This document shows positions 51,897-60,733 of a stretch of 64,000 nt of DNA, piece after piece. The position numbers were made by a program, and so were the translations under genes. Position 1 is the stretch's first letter. The number at the start of each line of letters is the position of its first letter. Below the pieces are notes generated by a model. That model was not told the DNA's origin and made no database searches. It saw only the letters and a list, made by a program, of their open reading frames with translations. This DNA is from Bacteroidota bacterium (lineage in GTDB: Bacteria; Bacteroidota; Bacteroidia; J057; JADKCL01). The stretch spans positions 62,001 through 126,000 of the forward strand of contig JADKCL010000005.1 in NCBI GenBank assembly GCA_016718825.1, written 5' to 3'.

Positions 51897-52400
51897 TTTC
51901 AATGATGTTAAGAACAAAATAGGGAAATTTTTGATTGGGAATGCTTTTTCGCGTTTGATTTCCTTCGGTTTTTGCTTCCAGAATGGACGGCCTTGCATCA
52001 TCGAAAGGTGCATTTCCAATTACCCGGAGGTCAATTGTTCATTCCCCGATGCACCCTCTCTTTCCGTTGTGGTCCTTGAGAAAATCATCGGATGGGTGCT
52101 GCCTTGCGCGCGATCGTAGCTTTATCTGGCCTTGCTGCTCGTCTCGTTGATCAAGCATTGGGGAACAGGTTGGGTGTATTCTTTGCAAAAGAAACTTCCC
52201 AAATTGTGAAGGGACACCGTGGACGAATGCGTGAAGAGGACAACTCTGGCTCATGGAGGGCTCGTTTTTCCATTCAGGCAGCCATACAAACCGTTGGCAC
52301 TTCGCCCTTTGCGGCATGTTAGAAATTTTGTATTTTAGCGAAGTTTCGTCAGCAAGTTTCACCCTCCAGCCCTCGTTGCACTGGATCAATACGGAAGAAA
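51897..52400. other. Intergenic region without supported gene
   Basis: Between the divergent dehydrogenase-like and T9SS genes, 504 bases hold only shadow frames. It presumably contains both promoters; I could not identify a clear -7 box on either strand. Confidence 0.5.
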
Positions 52401-53681
52401 ATGAAAAGGTCACTCATGGTGATGTTGTTGGTTTTGGGAGCCTCCACACACCTCATCAGCCAGAATCTGGTCAACAATTACAGCCTCGAAAACTATTCGA
52501 GCTGCCCAAATGGTGCCTCCGCCATCCCGCAGGCCATTTCTTGGAATGCGGCAAAAAATTCCCCGGAATACCTGCATTCCTGCTCATCTGGAATCTATTC
52601 CGATACTCCCACCAATTATTTCGGGTATCAGGTTCCGGCTCATGGGCAGGCGTATGGAGGCGGATTGTTTTACGGATCGTTCCTCAGTAGCTACCTCGCC
52701 GACCTGCGTGAATATTTTTACGTCACACTCAGCAGCCCGATGGTCGTGGGACAAACCTATTATGTCCAGTTCAAAATCAACTTGGTTGACAATTCGCCTT
52801 ATGCGATCAACAGGGCTGGTGTACAGTTTGTCACGAGCTACAACAGCAACTATCCGTTTCAGAACAATGCGCATGTGTACACCAACACTGTCATCAGCGA
52901 CAAGACCAATTGGACGACCGTCTTTGGGACTTTTGTACCCACGGTTGCCTATACCGCGCTCAACATCGGCAACTTTTTCACTGATGCCAACTGCACCGTG
53001 CAGTTTGTAGGTACCTCCGTTTCGATCGGGTATCACAGTTATTGCTTCATCGATGAATGTTATGTAAGTACCGTTCCGCCGGTAGTGCTCAATGTAAAAT
53101 GGAACCGAGCAGAAGTCGATGTTGCGGGAAATATCGCCAACCTGACCTGGGATTTCGAAGGAGAAGATGTCGATTTTTACCAGTTGGAGCATTCTGACGA
53201 TGGACATGATTTTGCCGAGGGACAAAAGATCAAAGCGATTGAGGGCCAGCAGCTTTATGCGCAAAAGGACACCCTTCACAGCCACATGCCGACTTCTTTT
53301 TACAGAATTAGGGCGGTGATGAAGGATGGCAATACCCACCTTTCACAGGTCATCGAGGCCAAACGCTTTGAGGCCGGAATTGACTTCCTGCTTGCCTACC
53401 CTTCACCCGTCAAGCAAGATGAACTCCTCACGGTAGAATACAATTCCACGACGGGGCAGGCCGCAGAAGTTCAAATCATCGGCATTGACGGGAGATTGGC
53501 CCGCACAGAAATATTCCCGGAAACCGACCCTGGTCACCACGAGTTGAAGCTCTCCGATGACAGGCCTTGCTGCCGGTGCCTATATCCTCAAAGCCGGTTC
53601 GCTCACCCGCAAATTCATGGTCGCCGAATAGGCCTTGTCCGCATTGAGGCACCTGAAAAATCTTTGAGAGAATTCGCTTGA
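52401..53681 (+). CDS. secreted protein with T9SS sorting domain, frameshifted near the end
   Basis: The protein starts MKRSLMVMLLVLGAST and has a signal peptide ending LISQ. The first domain (LVNNYSLENYSSCPNG, YHSYCFIDECYVS) is the beta-jelly-roll type often found before OmpA or T9SS domains in Bacteroidota. A linker with LTWDFEGEDVDFYQLEHSDDG (fibronectin-like) precedes the sorting domain (LAYPSPVKQDELLTVE, IIGIDGRLARTE). After HHELKL the frame drifts. The correct end, TGLAAGAYILKAGSLTRKFMVAE with stop at 53631, is one base out of phase from about 53553. The annotated end (53681) is therefore probably false and the real gene is 52401-53631. Confidence 0.75.
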   Translation: MKRSLMVMLLVLGASTHLISQNLVNNYSLENYSSCPNGASAIPQAISWNAAKNSPEYLHSCSSGIYSDTPTNYFGYQVPAHGQAYGGGLFYGSFLSSYLADLREYFYVTLSSPMVVGQTYYVQFKINLVDNSPYAINRAGVQFVTSYNSNYPFQNNAHVYTNTVISDKTNWTTVFGTFVPTVAYTALNIGNFFTDANCTVQFVGTSVSIGYHSYCFIDECYVSTVPPVVLNVKWNRAEVDVAGNIANLTWDFEGEDVDFYQLEHSDDGHDFAEGQKIKAIEGQQLYAQKDTLHSHMPTSFYRIRAVMKDGNTHLSQVIEAKRFEAGIDFLLAYPSPVKQDELLTVEYNSTTGQAAEVQIIGIDGRLARTEIFPETDPGHHELKLSDDRPCCRCLYPQSRFAHPQIHGRRIGLVRIEAPEKSLREFA

Positions 53682-53780
53682 AGGCAAACGGGATTCCATT
53701 TGTCATCCAAGGCCTTTTCCCTAGATTTGCCCTTCGAAAATTCATTTATATCATCCCACACCCAATACACGATTTCATTT

Positions 53781-54227
53781 ATGGGTCTTTTTAGCAACAT
53801 GTTTGGAGGCGGTCAAGACAAGCCCGTTTCCTTCAATCGCCAGGAGGCATTCACCGGCTTTTTGCTCGCCGTGATTGCTGCCGATGGCGTCATCACCAGC
53901 GAAGAAATCCTGGATTTCTATTCCGCGGTGAACAAAGCTCAGATCATGGAAAACGTCTCGCAAGATGCGTTCAAAAAGATCATCCAAAAGTGCATGGACG
54001 TCTTGAAGAAGAAGGGATTCGAAGAATTGCTGCAATTGAGCGCACTCGGAACCACTCCGGATACAGCCAAGGGTGTCTTTGCCTATGCCTGCGACCTCGT
54101 ATTCAGCGACAGCAATGTGGATCCCACCGAAGCCAAGATGCTCGACCGTATCAAGGACTTGCTCAAGATCGACGATGATTTTGCAGCCAAGGCAGGCCGC
54201 GTCGCCAAAGCAAAAGCTTCCGTTTAA
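53781..54227 (+). CDS. TerB-family protein (first of tandem pair)
   Basis: The 148-residue protein starts MGLFSNMFGGGQDKP. A TerB-like all-helical domain follows: EAFTGFLLAVIAADGVITSEEILDFY, then VFAYACDLVFSDSNVDPTEAKMLDRI, with acidic turns (AADGxIxxEE, SDSxxDPxE) that bind metal in TerB. Relatives occur in tellurite-resistance and stress gene sets, but none of the other ter genes is here. The adjacent gene at 54257 encodes a clear paralogue. The open frame extends upstream; ATG 53781 matches the paralogue start. Confidence 0.82.
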   Translation: MGLFSNMFGGGQDKPVSFNRQEAFTGFLLAVIAADGVITSEEILDFYSAVNKAQIMENVSQDAFKKIIQKCMDVLKKKGFEELLQLSALGTTPDTAKGVFAYACDLVFSDSNVDPTEAKMLDRIKDLLKIDDDFAAKAGRVAKAKASV

Positions 54228-54256
54228 TCATTTCCCATCCCAAAAAGCAGAAGACT

Positions 54257-54700
54257 ATGAGTTTCATGGATAGTATTTTGAGCGGAGGCGGCAGGTCCGA
54301 CGAGTTCAATCGCCAAGAAGGATACGTTGGCATCCTCCTTTCGATCATTTTGGCCGACGGCCACATTTCCAAGGAGGAAGTGATCGATTTTCATTCCGCC
54401 ATCAAGAAGGCCACCATTTTGAAGGGCGCCTCCTCCGAATATCTGAGCAAGTGCATTGACAAGTGTTTGCGCGTGCACGACACCAAAGGCATGGACGAGC
54501 TCATCCGCCTGAGTGCCGAAGGTCTTTCCAATGACATCTACGAAGGCGTCTTTGCGACCGCCTGCGACATGGTGTTTTCCGATGGCAGTGTTGATCCCAA
54601 GGAGATCGCCGTCATGGACAAGATCAAAGCCTATTTGAAAATCAACGATCAGTTCGCCCGCGATTGCGCCGAAGTTTTCAAGGCAAAATCGTCCGTTTGA
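54257..54700 (+). CDS. TerB-family protein (second of tandem pair)
   Basis: The 147-residue protein aligns with its upstream neighbour throughout: EGYVGILLSIILADGHISKEEVIDFHSAI and VFATACDMVFSDGSVDPKEIAVMDKI, with the same AKxSSV-type end. The pair arose by tandem duplication and is now well diverged. The 29-base spacing suggests one transcript, ended by the hairpin at 54750-54780. Confidence 0.82.
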   Translation: MSFMDSILSGGGRSDEFNRQEGYVGILLSIILADGHISKEEVIDFHSAIKKATILKGASSEYLSKCIDKCLRVHDTKGMDELIRLSAEGLSNDIYEGVFATACDMVFSDGSVDPKEIAVMDKIKAYLKINDQFARDCAEVFKAKSSV

Positions 54701-54743
54701 TCGGAGTTCCATTCGGATCCGATTACGGATTTCGAAAACAATA

Positions 54744-54785
54744 AAAAGCATGCGCCTACCTTGTTGAAGGGTAGGCGCATTGCTT
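54744..54785. terminator. 11-bp hairpin terminator after TerB pair
   Basis: ATGCGCCTACC (54750-54760) and GGTAGGCGCAT (54770-54780) are perfectly complementary around a 9-base loop, with AAAAA before and a short T-rich stretch after. It lies between convergent genes. Confidence 0.7.
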
Positions 54786-54842
54786 TGGAACAAGCGTCTG
54801 CCTTGCCGGTTCCCGAAAAATGCTGCTTACAAAATGGGCCTG

Positions 54843-55985
54843 CTACTGCTTCCGCAATTTCTTGATGTCTTTTTTGGTGACGACGTAGGCGCCGCGTTCC
54901 GGGTCGAAGGATAGTTGGTCCAAGGCAACATTTCTGAAGCCCATTTTCCGGTGCTTGCCTTTGACGAATTGCGCAAACAGCTTCAGCGTCGCGGGATTTT
55001 CGTCGGTATATTCCAATTGCCAGGAGCCATCGACCTGCAACTTGGCGGATTGATTCATCGGCATTTTGGCTGCTTTCCCCCGCAAATAATTGACTTTGAG
55101 GCCATCGAAAAAGATCTTGGCCGGATGCACCGTGTAGCAACCGGCCCCAAAGCCGAGGTCGAGCGAATTACATTCCGTCGTACCCGACAACGAAACCAGA
55201 AAATAATAGCTGCTGTCTAGCGGCGTGGCGGTATAGACATAATCCTTTTCGTCGCGATCTGCTTTGGCGGCATTCACTTGCTTGTCTTCGAATACCAACT
55301 GATCCAACGGACAGCGGAAATTTTCCGCGACCTCGATTTTGTGCTGGAAAGCATCGCGGTTGGGGCATTTGACGATGTAATCTCCTTTCCGAAAACCGCA
55401 AATGAAAGACATTCTAGCCACTGTAGAATCCACCTTTACGGCTTCCAATGGTTCGCCCTTCCGTAAGACAATCATGAAGACCTGTTTGGGTTTGCCGTCT
55501 TGGGTGGTCATTTCTTTGTATTGGACGCTGAGTCCGTTGCGGAGGGTAATGGGCTTCGGACTTAGTCCGATGACATCGAGGTTGGTCGTGCGATAGGGCA
55601 GGCCGATGATCTCGACCCTGCGGTTTTTGGTGCGGTTGATGGCGTTGGTGTTGGGAACCAAGGGTTTGGTTTCGCCCCAAGCTTGCAGCAGCAGTTGGCT
55701 CGGTGCGACACCTTTTCCCAAGAGATATTCGGCGACCATGGTGGCGCGCGTGCGGCTTTGGTTGAGGTTGGTGACATTGTCGCCGAGGTCGTCGGCGTGT
55801 CCGGCGACAATCATTTGCCCTTGCGCAAAATGTGTCTCGAGAAAAATGTCGATCAAGCTTTGCTGGAATCCCGAGATTCCCGTTTGCCCATTGTCAAAAT
55901 AAACGCGCAGCGTGTCCATTTCGGCGGCTTGCAGGCCGCAACAGGAAAATGTCAGTGCCAAAATCAGGTAGACTATTTTTTTCAT
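54843..55985 (-). CDS. OmpA-domain periplasmic/outer membrane protein
   Basis: The 380-residue protein has a signal peptide ending GLQA. An OmpA C-terminal-like peptidoglycan-binding domain sits unusually at the N-terminus (residues ~25-130: VYFDNGQTGIS, MIVAGHADDLGDNVTNLNQSRTRATMVAEYLLGKG, NRRVEI). The remaining 250 residues are a beta-rich region of unknown type with several cysteines (FICGFRKGDYIVKC, CNSLDLGFGAGC). It probably tethers the outer layer to peptidoglycan. Convergent with the TerB pair. Confidence 0.8.
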   Translation of the reverse strand: MKKIVYLILALTFSCCGLQAAEMDTLRVYFDNGQTGISGFQQSLIDIFLETHFAQGQMIVAGHADDLGDNVTNLNQSRTRATMVAEYLLGKGVAPSQLLLQAWGETKPLVPNTNAINRTKNRRVEIIGLPYRTTNLDVIGLSPKPITLRNGLSVQYKEMTTQDGKPKQVFMIVLRKGEPLEAVKVDSTVARMSFICGFRKGDYIVKCPNRDAFQHKIEVAENFRCPLDQLVFEDKQVNAAKADRDEKDYVYTATPLDSSYYFLVSLSGTTECNSLDLGFGAGCYTVHPAKIFFDGLKVNYLRGKAAKMPMNQSAKLQVDGSWQLEYTDENPATLKLFAQFVKGKHRKMGFRNVALDQLSFDPERGAYVVTKKDIKKLRKQ

Positions 55986-56034
55986 TGTCGCAGAATATGA
56001 GTGGTCAAAGGAGTTGCATTGGAGCGGAATTCAG

Positions 56035-56042
56035 TATTTTTA
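56035..56042 (+). promoter_or_regulatory. -7-like box TATTTTTA, 6 nt before start codon
   Basis: One base from TAnnTTTG, 6 bases before ATG 56049; supports that start for the WG-repeat gene. Confidence 0.4.
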
Positions 56043-56048
56043 GGCCTC

Positions 56049-58010
56049 ATGCTTCAAAATCATTGCATCCAACTGAAAGTACGAGTTCAAGACAGAATTT
56101 GCTCAAAGACCATTCGATGGTATGCCGGGTTGCGTCTCCTGTTAATCTTTTTTTTCATCCCGCAATCAATTGACGCACAGGCTTCGGATTGCTGGATTCC
56201 CGTTACTGCGCACGGGTTGCATGGCTTCATCGATGCAAATGGCGAACCTCACTTTCCGTTTGGCCCCCTACACCTTGTGAATCTCGGGAACGGCCTGATT
56301 GCCGCCAATGAGCGGGAGTCGGTACAATACTGGGAGCGAAGACCGGAACGTATTTGTCCAATTTTCCCCTATGGGCGCTCTGGGATTTTGGATACCACCG
56401 GAAAATGGTTCGTACAACCTGCGAGTGACCATATCGGTGATTTTGGGCATGGTATTTATTGGCTATGCAACGGAGGCAAGGTTGCAAAGTATTGCATGGA
56501 ACCCCACCACGTGGAAGGCGGGCGGTATTCGCTGATCAATCGCAACGGTATCTTGGTCGACAGTTTGGATGACATTGCATTGGGATTCGTCAACGGACAT
56601 ACCCCCGTTTACAAAGATGAACGAATCGCTTTGATGGACTCCACCGGTAAGCTGGTGACTGGATTTGTTTTTGATAAAGTGATTGCCAATCGGCGGTATT
56701 CCATGGAGGAAAGGGAAGGCTTGCCAGACTTGAGATTGTGGAAACTGGCCCTGCGGAGAGATGGACACTGGGTCAGTTTGATGCCTGATGGGCGTCTATT
56801 GCCACTGGATTGGCCTGCCCAACTGGAAATGGAGGACTGGCCGATCGGTTGGCGGAAGCAAGCCTCCAATTGGATTTCGCGGTACATGCCACCGATGTTG
56901 CCCTGTCGGGAAAGTCCTGAGGACCATCGGAATGGCCACTTGATTCCCAAAGACCTGTCCTATGCCGAGAACTTTCCCTCCGAATTGCATTTGGAAGAAA
57001 TCTGCGCCGAAATTCGCGCCAAGGCGCTCGCCAGCATAGGGCTTGAGGTACGTGTGCGCGGAAAAAAGCAGGCCTTGGCGATCATCAACGGCAAACGGTT
57101 GACGGATTTTGGCACAGATCATTATGAGCTTGCCAATGGTGAAACGGTATTGGTGCGTCACCTCGTAGCTTTTTCTGCAAATGGAAAAAATCAATCTCAA
57201 CCCATTGAAAATGAGGTTTGGGACGGTTTTTCTACCATGGAGCCAACCATCCAACTGGGATTGCTCGACCGGAACGGCAAGACAATTGTTCCCACCAGGT
57301 TTAGCGACATCGATGTGATTCCCGAGCTGGATTTCATCTATGCACGCAATGCGCGAGGAAACACCTGTTACACCCTGCATGGCGAAGTTTTCGCGATTTC
57401 GGCGGAGCCCCTCTATTTTGAAAGCGTAGGGAACGGTTGTTTGAGCTACAAGACAGGCGACATCTTTGTCGTGATGGACAGTCTGCACAATGTATTGGTG
57501 CGGGATACATTCGGGCCCTCGGAATGCGAAATCCAAGACGGTTGGCTCTGGTATCGATGGCGTTTTGACGGCGGGTACTATGGACGGCAAATTGAAGGAG
57601 ACAGTGTCGTTGGGCCGGTCTTCGGCGACGGTAACCCGGCGATCATCTACAAATTCCTGCAAGCGCATCCGGAATATGACTGTGACAGCTGCGAATTGAA
57701 GCATTTGGAAAACGGCCAATGGCGCTTTGGCAAAATTGATGTTTGGGGACTTTGCGATGCCAACGGCAAGGTGCTGCTACCGAGGGAATACGAATCGATT
57801 TCACCCATTGGGGATCTGGTTTGGGTAAAGAAAAATGGCCTTGAAGGATTGAATTCCAGTACCGGGAAAGTGATTTTTCCAGCGGAATTTGTTGAAATTC
57901 AGCCCGTAGACTGTGGATTCTTCCGCTGTCGAAAATCGATTGATGGCCAGATGACGCAATCCATCGTCAATCTTGAAGGAAACTACATCTGGAAATGGAC
58001 GGCAGAATGA
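56049..58010 (+). CDS. secreted WG-repeat protein
   Basis: The 653-residue protein has an N-terminal hydrophobic export signal (LRLLLIFFFIPQSIDAQ, residues ~28-44). Many WG/KWG-type units follow: GLHGFIDANGEPHFPF, RSGILDTTGKWFVQP, RYSLINRNGILV, QLGLLDRNGKTIVPTRFSDI, WGLCDANGKVLLPREYESI, GLEGLNSSTGKVIFPAEF. The repeats form a beta-rich solenoid or propeller of unclear function. ATG 56049 follows a -7-like box by 6 bases; an in-frame GTG at 56001 is less likely. It overlaps the downstream lipoprotein gene by 4 bases (ATGA). Confidence 0.78.
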   Translation: MLQNHCIQLKVRVQDRICSKTIRWYAGLRLLLIFFFIPQSIDAQASDCWIPVTAHGLHGFIDANGEPHFPFGPLHLVNLGNGLIAANERESVQYWERRPERICPIFPYGRSGILDTTGKWFVQPASDHIGDFGHGIYWLCNGGKVAKYCMEPHHVEGGRYSLINRNGILVDSLDDIALGFVNGHTPVYKDERIALMDSTGKLVTGFVFDKVIANRRYSMEEREGLPDLRLWKLALRRDGHWVSLMPDGRLLPLDWPAQLEMEDWPIGWRKQASNWISRYMPPMLPCRESPEDHRNGHLIPKDLSYAENFPSELHLEEICAEIRAKALASIGLEVRVRGKKQALAIINGKRLTDFGTDHYELANGETVLVRHLVAFSANGKNQSQPIENEVWDGFSTMEPTIQLGLLDRNGKTIVPTRFSDIDVIPELDFIYARNARGNTCYTLHGEVFAISAEPLYFESVGNGCLSYKTGDIFVVMDSLHNVLVRDTFGPSECEIQDGWLWYRWRFDGGYYGRQIEGDSVVGPVFGDGNPAIIYKFLQAHPEYDCDSCELKHLENGQWRFGKIDVWGLCDANGKVLLPREYESISPIGDLVWVKKNGLEGLNSSTGKVIFPAEFVEIQPVDCGFFRCRKSIDGQMTQSIVNLEGNYIWKWTAE

Positions 58011-58765
58011 AGTTTGGACCCGTTTTTCTGGTATTGGTTTGCCTATTGGCAATGACTTTCTTGGGATGTAGCACGACAATCCAAGACACGGAGAACGAAT
58101 CCGAGAAGATCAGCGAATTGGATTCGGTAAATGACCGAAAAGACACATTGTCGATTCGCCAGCAAATCGCGCAATTAGATACCCAACTCACCCAACTCAA
58201 AACGAAGTTTCAAATTCGGCAGAAAAACTTGCCTGTAGCGTCCTATTACCACCAAAACTGGAACTACCGCTACTATGTCCAAGACAATGCCTTGATGGCC
58301 GGTGTCGACGAAAACGGTATTTTCTTTTTGATCGATTCCTACAATTGCAGCAGCTTGGAAAAACCCAAGGGCAGCTTCAGGGGAGCCCAAGGAATGGAAT
58401 TGTGCGACTACAAAAACTCTTGGCTCGAGCTTCGAATGCGTGACACCACGATCGTGATCCCTAGTAGCGGACACAAGGCCGAACAGTTATGGCCGCAAGT
58501 CAAGAAGCCCATCCAACATGACACTTGGCTCGGCACAGGATTTTTCTGCACGGACTTCTATCCCATTGTCGACAACCCGGAATTATTGGAAATTCTCGCC
58601 GACCCGACCGTTGGCTATTTCAAATTTTACCGCTACTGCGCTGGCAAAGGAAGGGGAGACATCGGCCACGCAGAAAAACGCGACCGCAACGGCATCCGGG
58701 ATTGCGCGCGGCTGTCCCTGCTACTCACGGAATCAAGGCAATTGCGGGATTCTATCGGGGAATGA
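58007..58765 (+). CDS. lipoprotein of unknown function coupled to WG-repeat protein
   Basis: The 252-residue protein starts MKFGPVFLVLVCLLA, with a clear lipobox FLGC. Residues ~35-75 are a charged coiled-coil-like helix (QQIAQLDTQLTQLKTKF). The rest is a compact domain with YYHQNWNYRYYVQDNALMAGVDENGIFFLIDSY and two Cys pairs. Family not recognised. Its ATG overlaps the TGA of the WG-repeat gene, so the two are translated together and probably interact at the outer membrane. M at 57995 is an alternative start. Confidence 0.7.
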   Translation: MKFGPVFLVLVCLLAMTFLGCSTTIQDTENESEKISELDSVNDRKDTLSIRQQIAQLDTQLTQLKTKFQIRQKNLPVASYYHQNWNYRYYVQDNALMAGVDENGIFFLIDSYNCSSLEKPKGSFRGAQGMELCDYKNSWLELRMRDTTIVIPSSGHKAEQLWPQVKKPIQHDTWLGTGFFCTDFYPIVDNPELLEILADPTVGYFKFYRYCAGKGRGDIGHAEKRDRNGIRDCARLSLLLTESRQLRDSIGE

Positions 58766-58789
58766 GATTCGCCGAAACAAATCAATGCT

Positions 58790-60193
58790 TCACCAAGCGT
58801 AGCGGGAGGAATTGATTTGGAAGGCGATTCCAGCATCGACACTGAAATTGCTGCCGAGGTAGGGATTGGCGAGGAGCCAGCCCTTGGTTTTTGCATTGAC
58901 ACCCGCAAATGCTGAAAACATACGATGGAATTTATAGTCTCCGCGCACCGCCAATGCACCACCCAGTTGGCTTTCGCTTGCAAAAAAGTCTTGACCTTTG
59001 GGCTGCATCCATCCTTGGATTGAGGCGCTCAACGACACGTTTTTACTTGCCGTCACGGGCATTTGATATACGCCCAATTCCAATCCCGGAAGATGCTTGA
59101 CATTGTTGTTGTAGGTATGCATCCCCACATAAAAATTGCGATTCTGCCCGATGATGAACGGAACCGTCAAAGAAATCGCATTCCCAAACGACGTTGGTGC
59201 ATACTGAACCATAAAGGTCGCCCGCAGGGAAGGGCCGAGCCGGAATCTGTTTTTGAAAAAGATCGCAGGCTGTATAAAGTTGAGCAAGGATAGATTGCGC
59301 TGCCGCTGCAAATACTGTTGTGCGCCGTCTTGCAAGTCGCTGAATCCCACATAGCGGTTCACGCCTGAGAGACCGGGCAATGTATCGCGTGTTGTATAGG
59401 GAGCATTGGGCTCGGTCATGTCATAGGCCCACGCAGTGAGGTCGAGGCCGGCGAAGTCGCGCTGTCGCTGATCTTCGGAAAGGAAGTCAGGCGCAAAGCC
59501 CTTCACCGCATCCGAAGCCGGACCACAGGAAACCCGGAAATAATTCCAGACATACCAAGCATTGTAGAGGTAAAGCGCATTTTTGGGCATCGTGCGTTCG
59601 GTATAGAAGTCATGCAGTGCATTGGACCGGCTGCTTGCATTTTGTGCCTCAAGACCGACGGTGTAGGCGCGTAGCAATTCGGGGAGTGCGGTGACCTTCA
59701 AATTGCTCAGTTCAGCATCGGTTGTGCCAAATACGGTGCCATCCCAGCGGCGGAGCATCCAATTGCCATTGTAGGTTCGGAGACCTTGCAAGCCGAGCAC
59801 GGAGCGGTGAAATTCCTCGTGCGCCCAAGTGCCCAGGGGGATGGGCAGGTCGCTGCCCCAACGCACAAATGCAAGGCTCATGGCGTAGCCGATGCCGCGA
59901 TGCAGGTATTTGCGGAAGCGTGTTTCCCGATTTTTGACCAAAACATCCCGCAGGGACTCAATGCCCCAATAGCCCAATTCGTAGAAATTGTTGCTCATCT
60001 GAAGGCTTTGCCGCATGCTCGGAAAATGACCATTGGGCAAGAAATTTTGCGGGAAGTCGACAACAGAAAATTCTAGGCGCAAACGTTGCCGGGTTTGCGG
60101 TGCGCGTTTGGGTAGCCTCGCGTCGTCACCATTGCCAAAAGCTGAAAAATAGCTGCCCAAAACCAGCAGGAGCAGCATGAACTTAAGTTTCAT
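58790..60193 (-). CDS. outer-membrane-like protein with HExxH motif
   Basis: The 467-residue protein starts MKLKFMLLLLVLGSY, with a signal peptide ending AFGNG. Residues ~60-260 are helical and contain GTWAHEEFHRSVLG, i.e. HExxH at 125-129, the zinc-protease signature. The second half is beta-strand-rich with barrel-like repeats (PSLRATFMVQYAPTSFGNAI, LPGLELGVYQMPV, GGALAVRGDYKFHRMFSAFAGV), ending FQINSSRYAW with terminal aromatic residue. Possibly a barrel with an attached metallopeptidase-like domain; no known family assigned. The open frame continues upstream, but the signal peptide sets ATG 60193. Confidence 0.68.
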   Translation of the reverse strand: MKLKFMLLLLVLGSYFSAFGNGDDARLPKRAPQTRQRLRLEFSVVDFPQNFLPNGHFPSMRQSLQMSNNFYELGYWGIESLRDVLVKNRETRFRKYLHRGIGYAMSLAFVRWGSDLPIPLGTWAHEEFHRSVLGLQGLRTYNGNWMLRRWDGTVFGTTDAELSNLKVTALPELLRAYTVGLEAQNASSRSNALHDFYTERTMPKNALYLYNAWYVWNYFRVSCGPASDAVKGFAPDFLSEDQRQRDFAGLDLTAWAYDMTEPNAPYTTRDTLPGLSGVNRYVGFSDLQDGAQQYLQRQRNLSLLNFIQPAIFFKNRFRLGPSLRATFMVQYAPTSFGNAISLTVPFIIGQNRNFYVGMHTYNNNVKHLPGLELGVYQMPVTASKNVSLSASIQGWMQPKGQDFFASESQLGGALAVRGDYKFHRMFSAFAGVNAKTKGWLLANPYLGSNFSVDAGIAFQINSSRYAW

Positions 60194-60301
60194 ATCCAAC
60201 CACACGTTTTCATTCTTCGAATCCATAGATGCCTCTTTTGAGTAGGCATGACAAAACACTGCGTTTTTTTGTCGCAGCGCAAGTGATTCCAAAAGCGAAA
60301 A

Positions 60302-60667
60302 TTATTTCTTTTTGGGTGCAATCAAGCCTGCCAAAGCAAGCGCGACACCGCCAGCTATCGCGAAAAAGATCGCTTTTTGCGGTTCGTAGGCCTGCTCTTC
60401 GATCACAGGTGGTACGAGATAAATCCAAAGCGCGGCTCCGGAGGCAAGCAGCGCCGGAACGACGGCAATCTTAGGCTTTACAAACAACAGTATGAATGCC
60501 AAAGCTGCTGCTCCTGCTGCAATCATGCCTTGCATAAATTTGTAACCCGGTTCCTTGATTGTGATGCCAGCGATGGGCAAATCCAATCCCGCCCAACCTT
60601 GGCTCACGGAATATCCGACCAAACCGGCGCCAATCAATCCCAAAACAATATGCAAATACTTCTTCAT
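60302..60667 (-). CDS. small four-helix integral membrane protein
   Basis: The 121-residue protein starts MKKYLHIVLGLIGAG and has four hydrophobic helices (residues ~3-22, 45-65, 70-92, 100-118), ending PKKK. A conserved-looking GITIKEPGYKFMQG lies between helices 1 and 2. Function unknown. It lies between the glycosyltransferase-like pair and the HExxH protein on the same strand. Confidence 0.65.
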   Translation of the reverse strand: MKKYLHIVLGLIGAGLVGYSVSQGWAGLDLPIAGITIKEPGYKFMQGMIAAGAAALAFILLFVKPKIAVVPALLASGAALWIYLVPPVIEEQAYEPQKAIFFAIAGGVALALAGLIAPKKK

Positions 60668-60733
60668 AGCAACAGCAGTGATTTTCGGTGTCAAAATAGC
60701 CAAAAATCCTCAAGGGGCAAAAATGGGCACAAT

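Noticed and set aside
52039..52413. 124-codon minus-strand frame upstream of the T9SS gene at 52401
   Set aside because: It overlaps the plus-strand start, shows no domain or signal, and is flanked by no promoter box.
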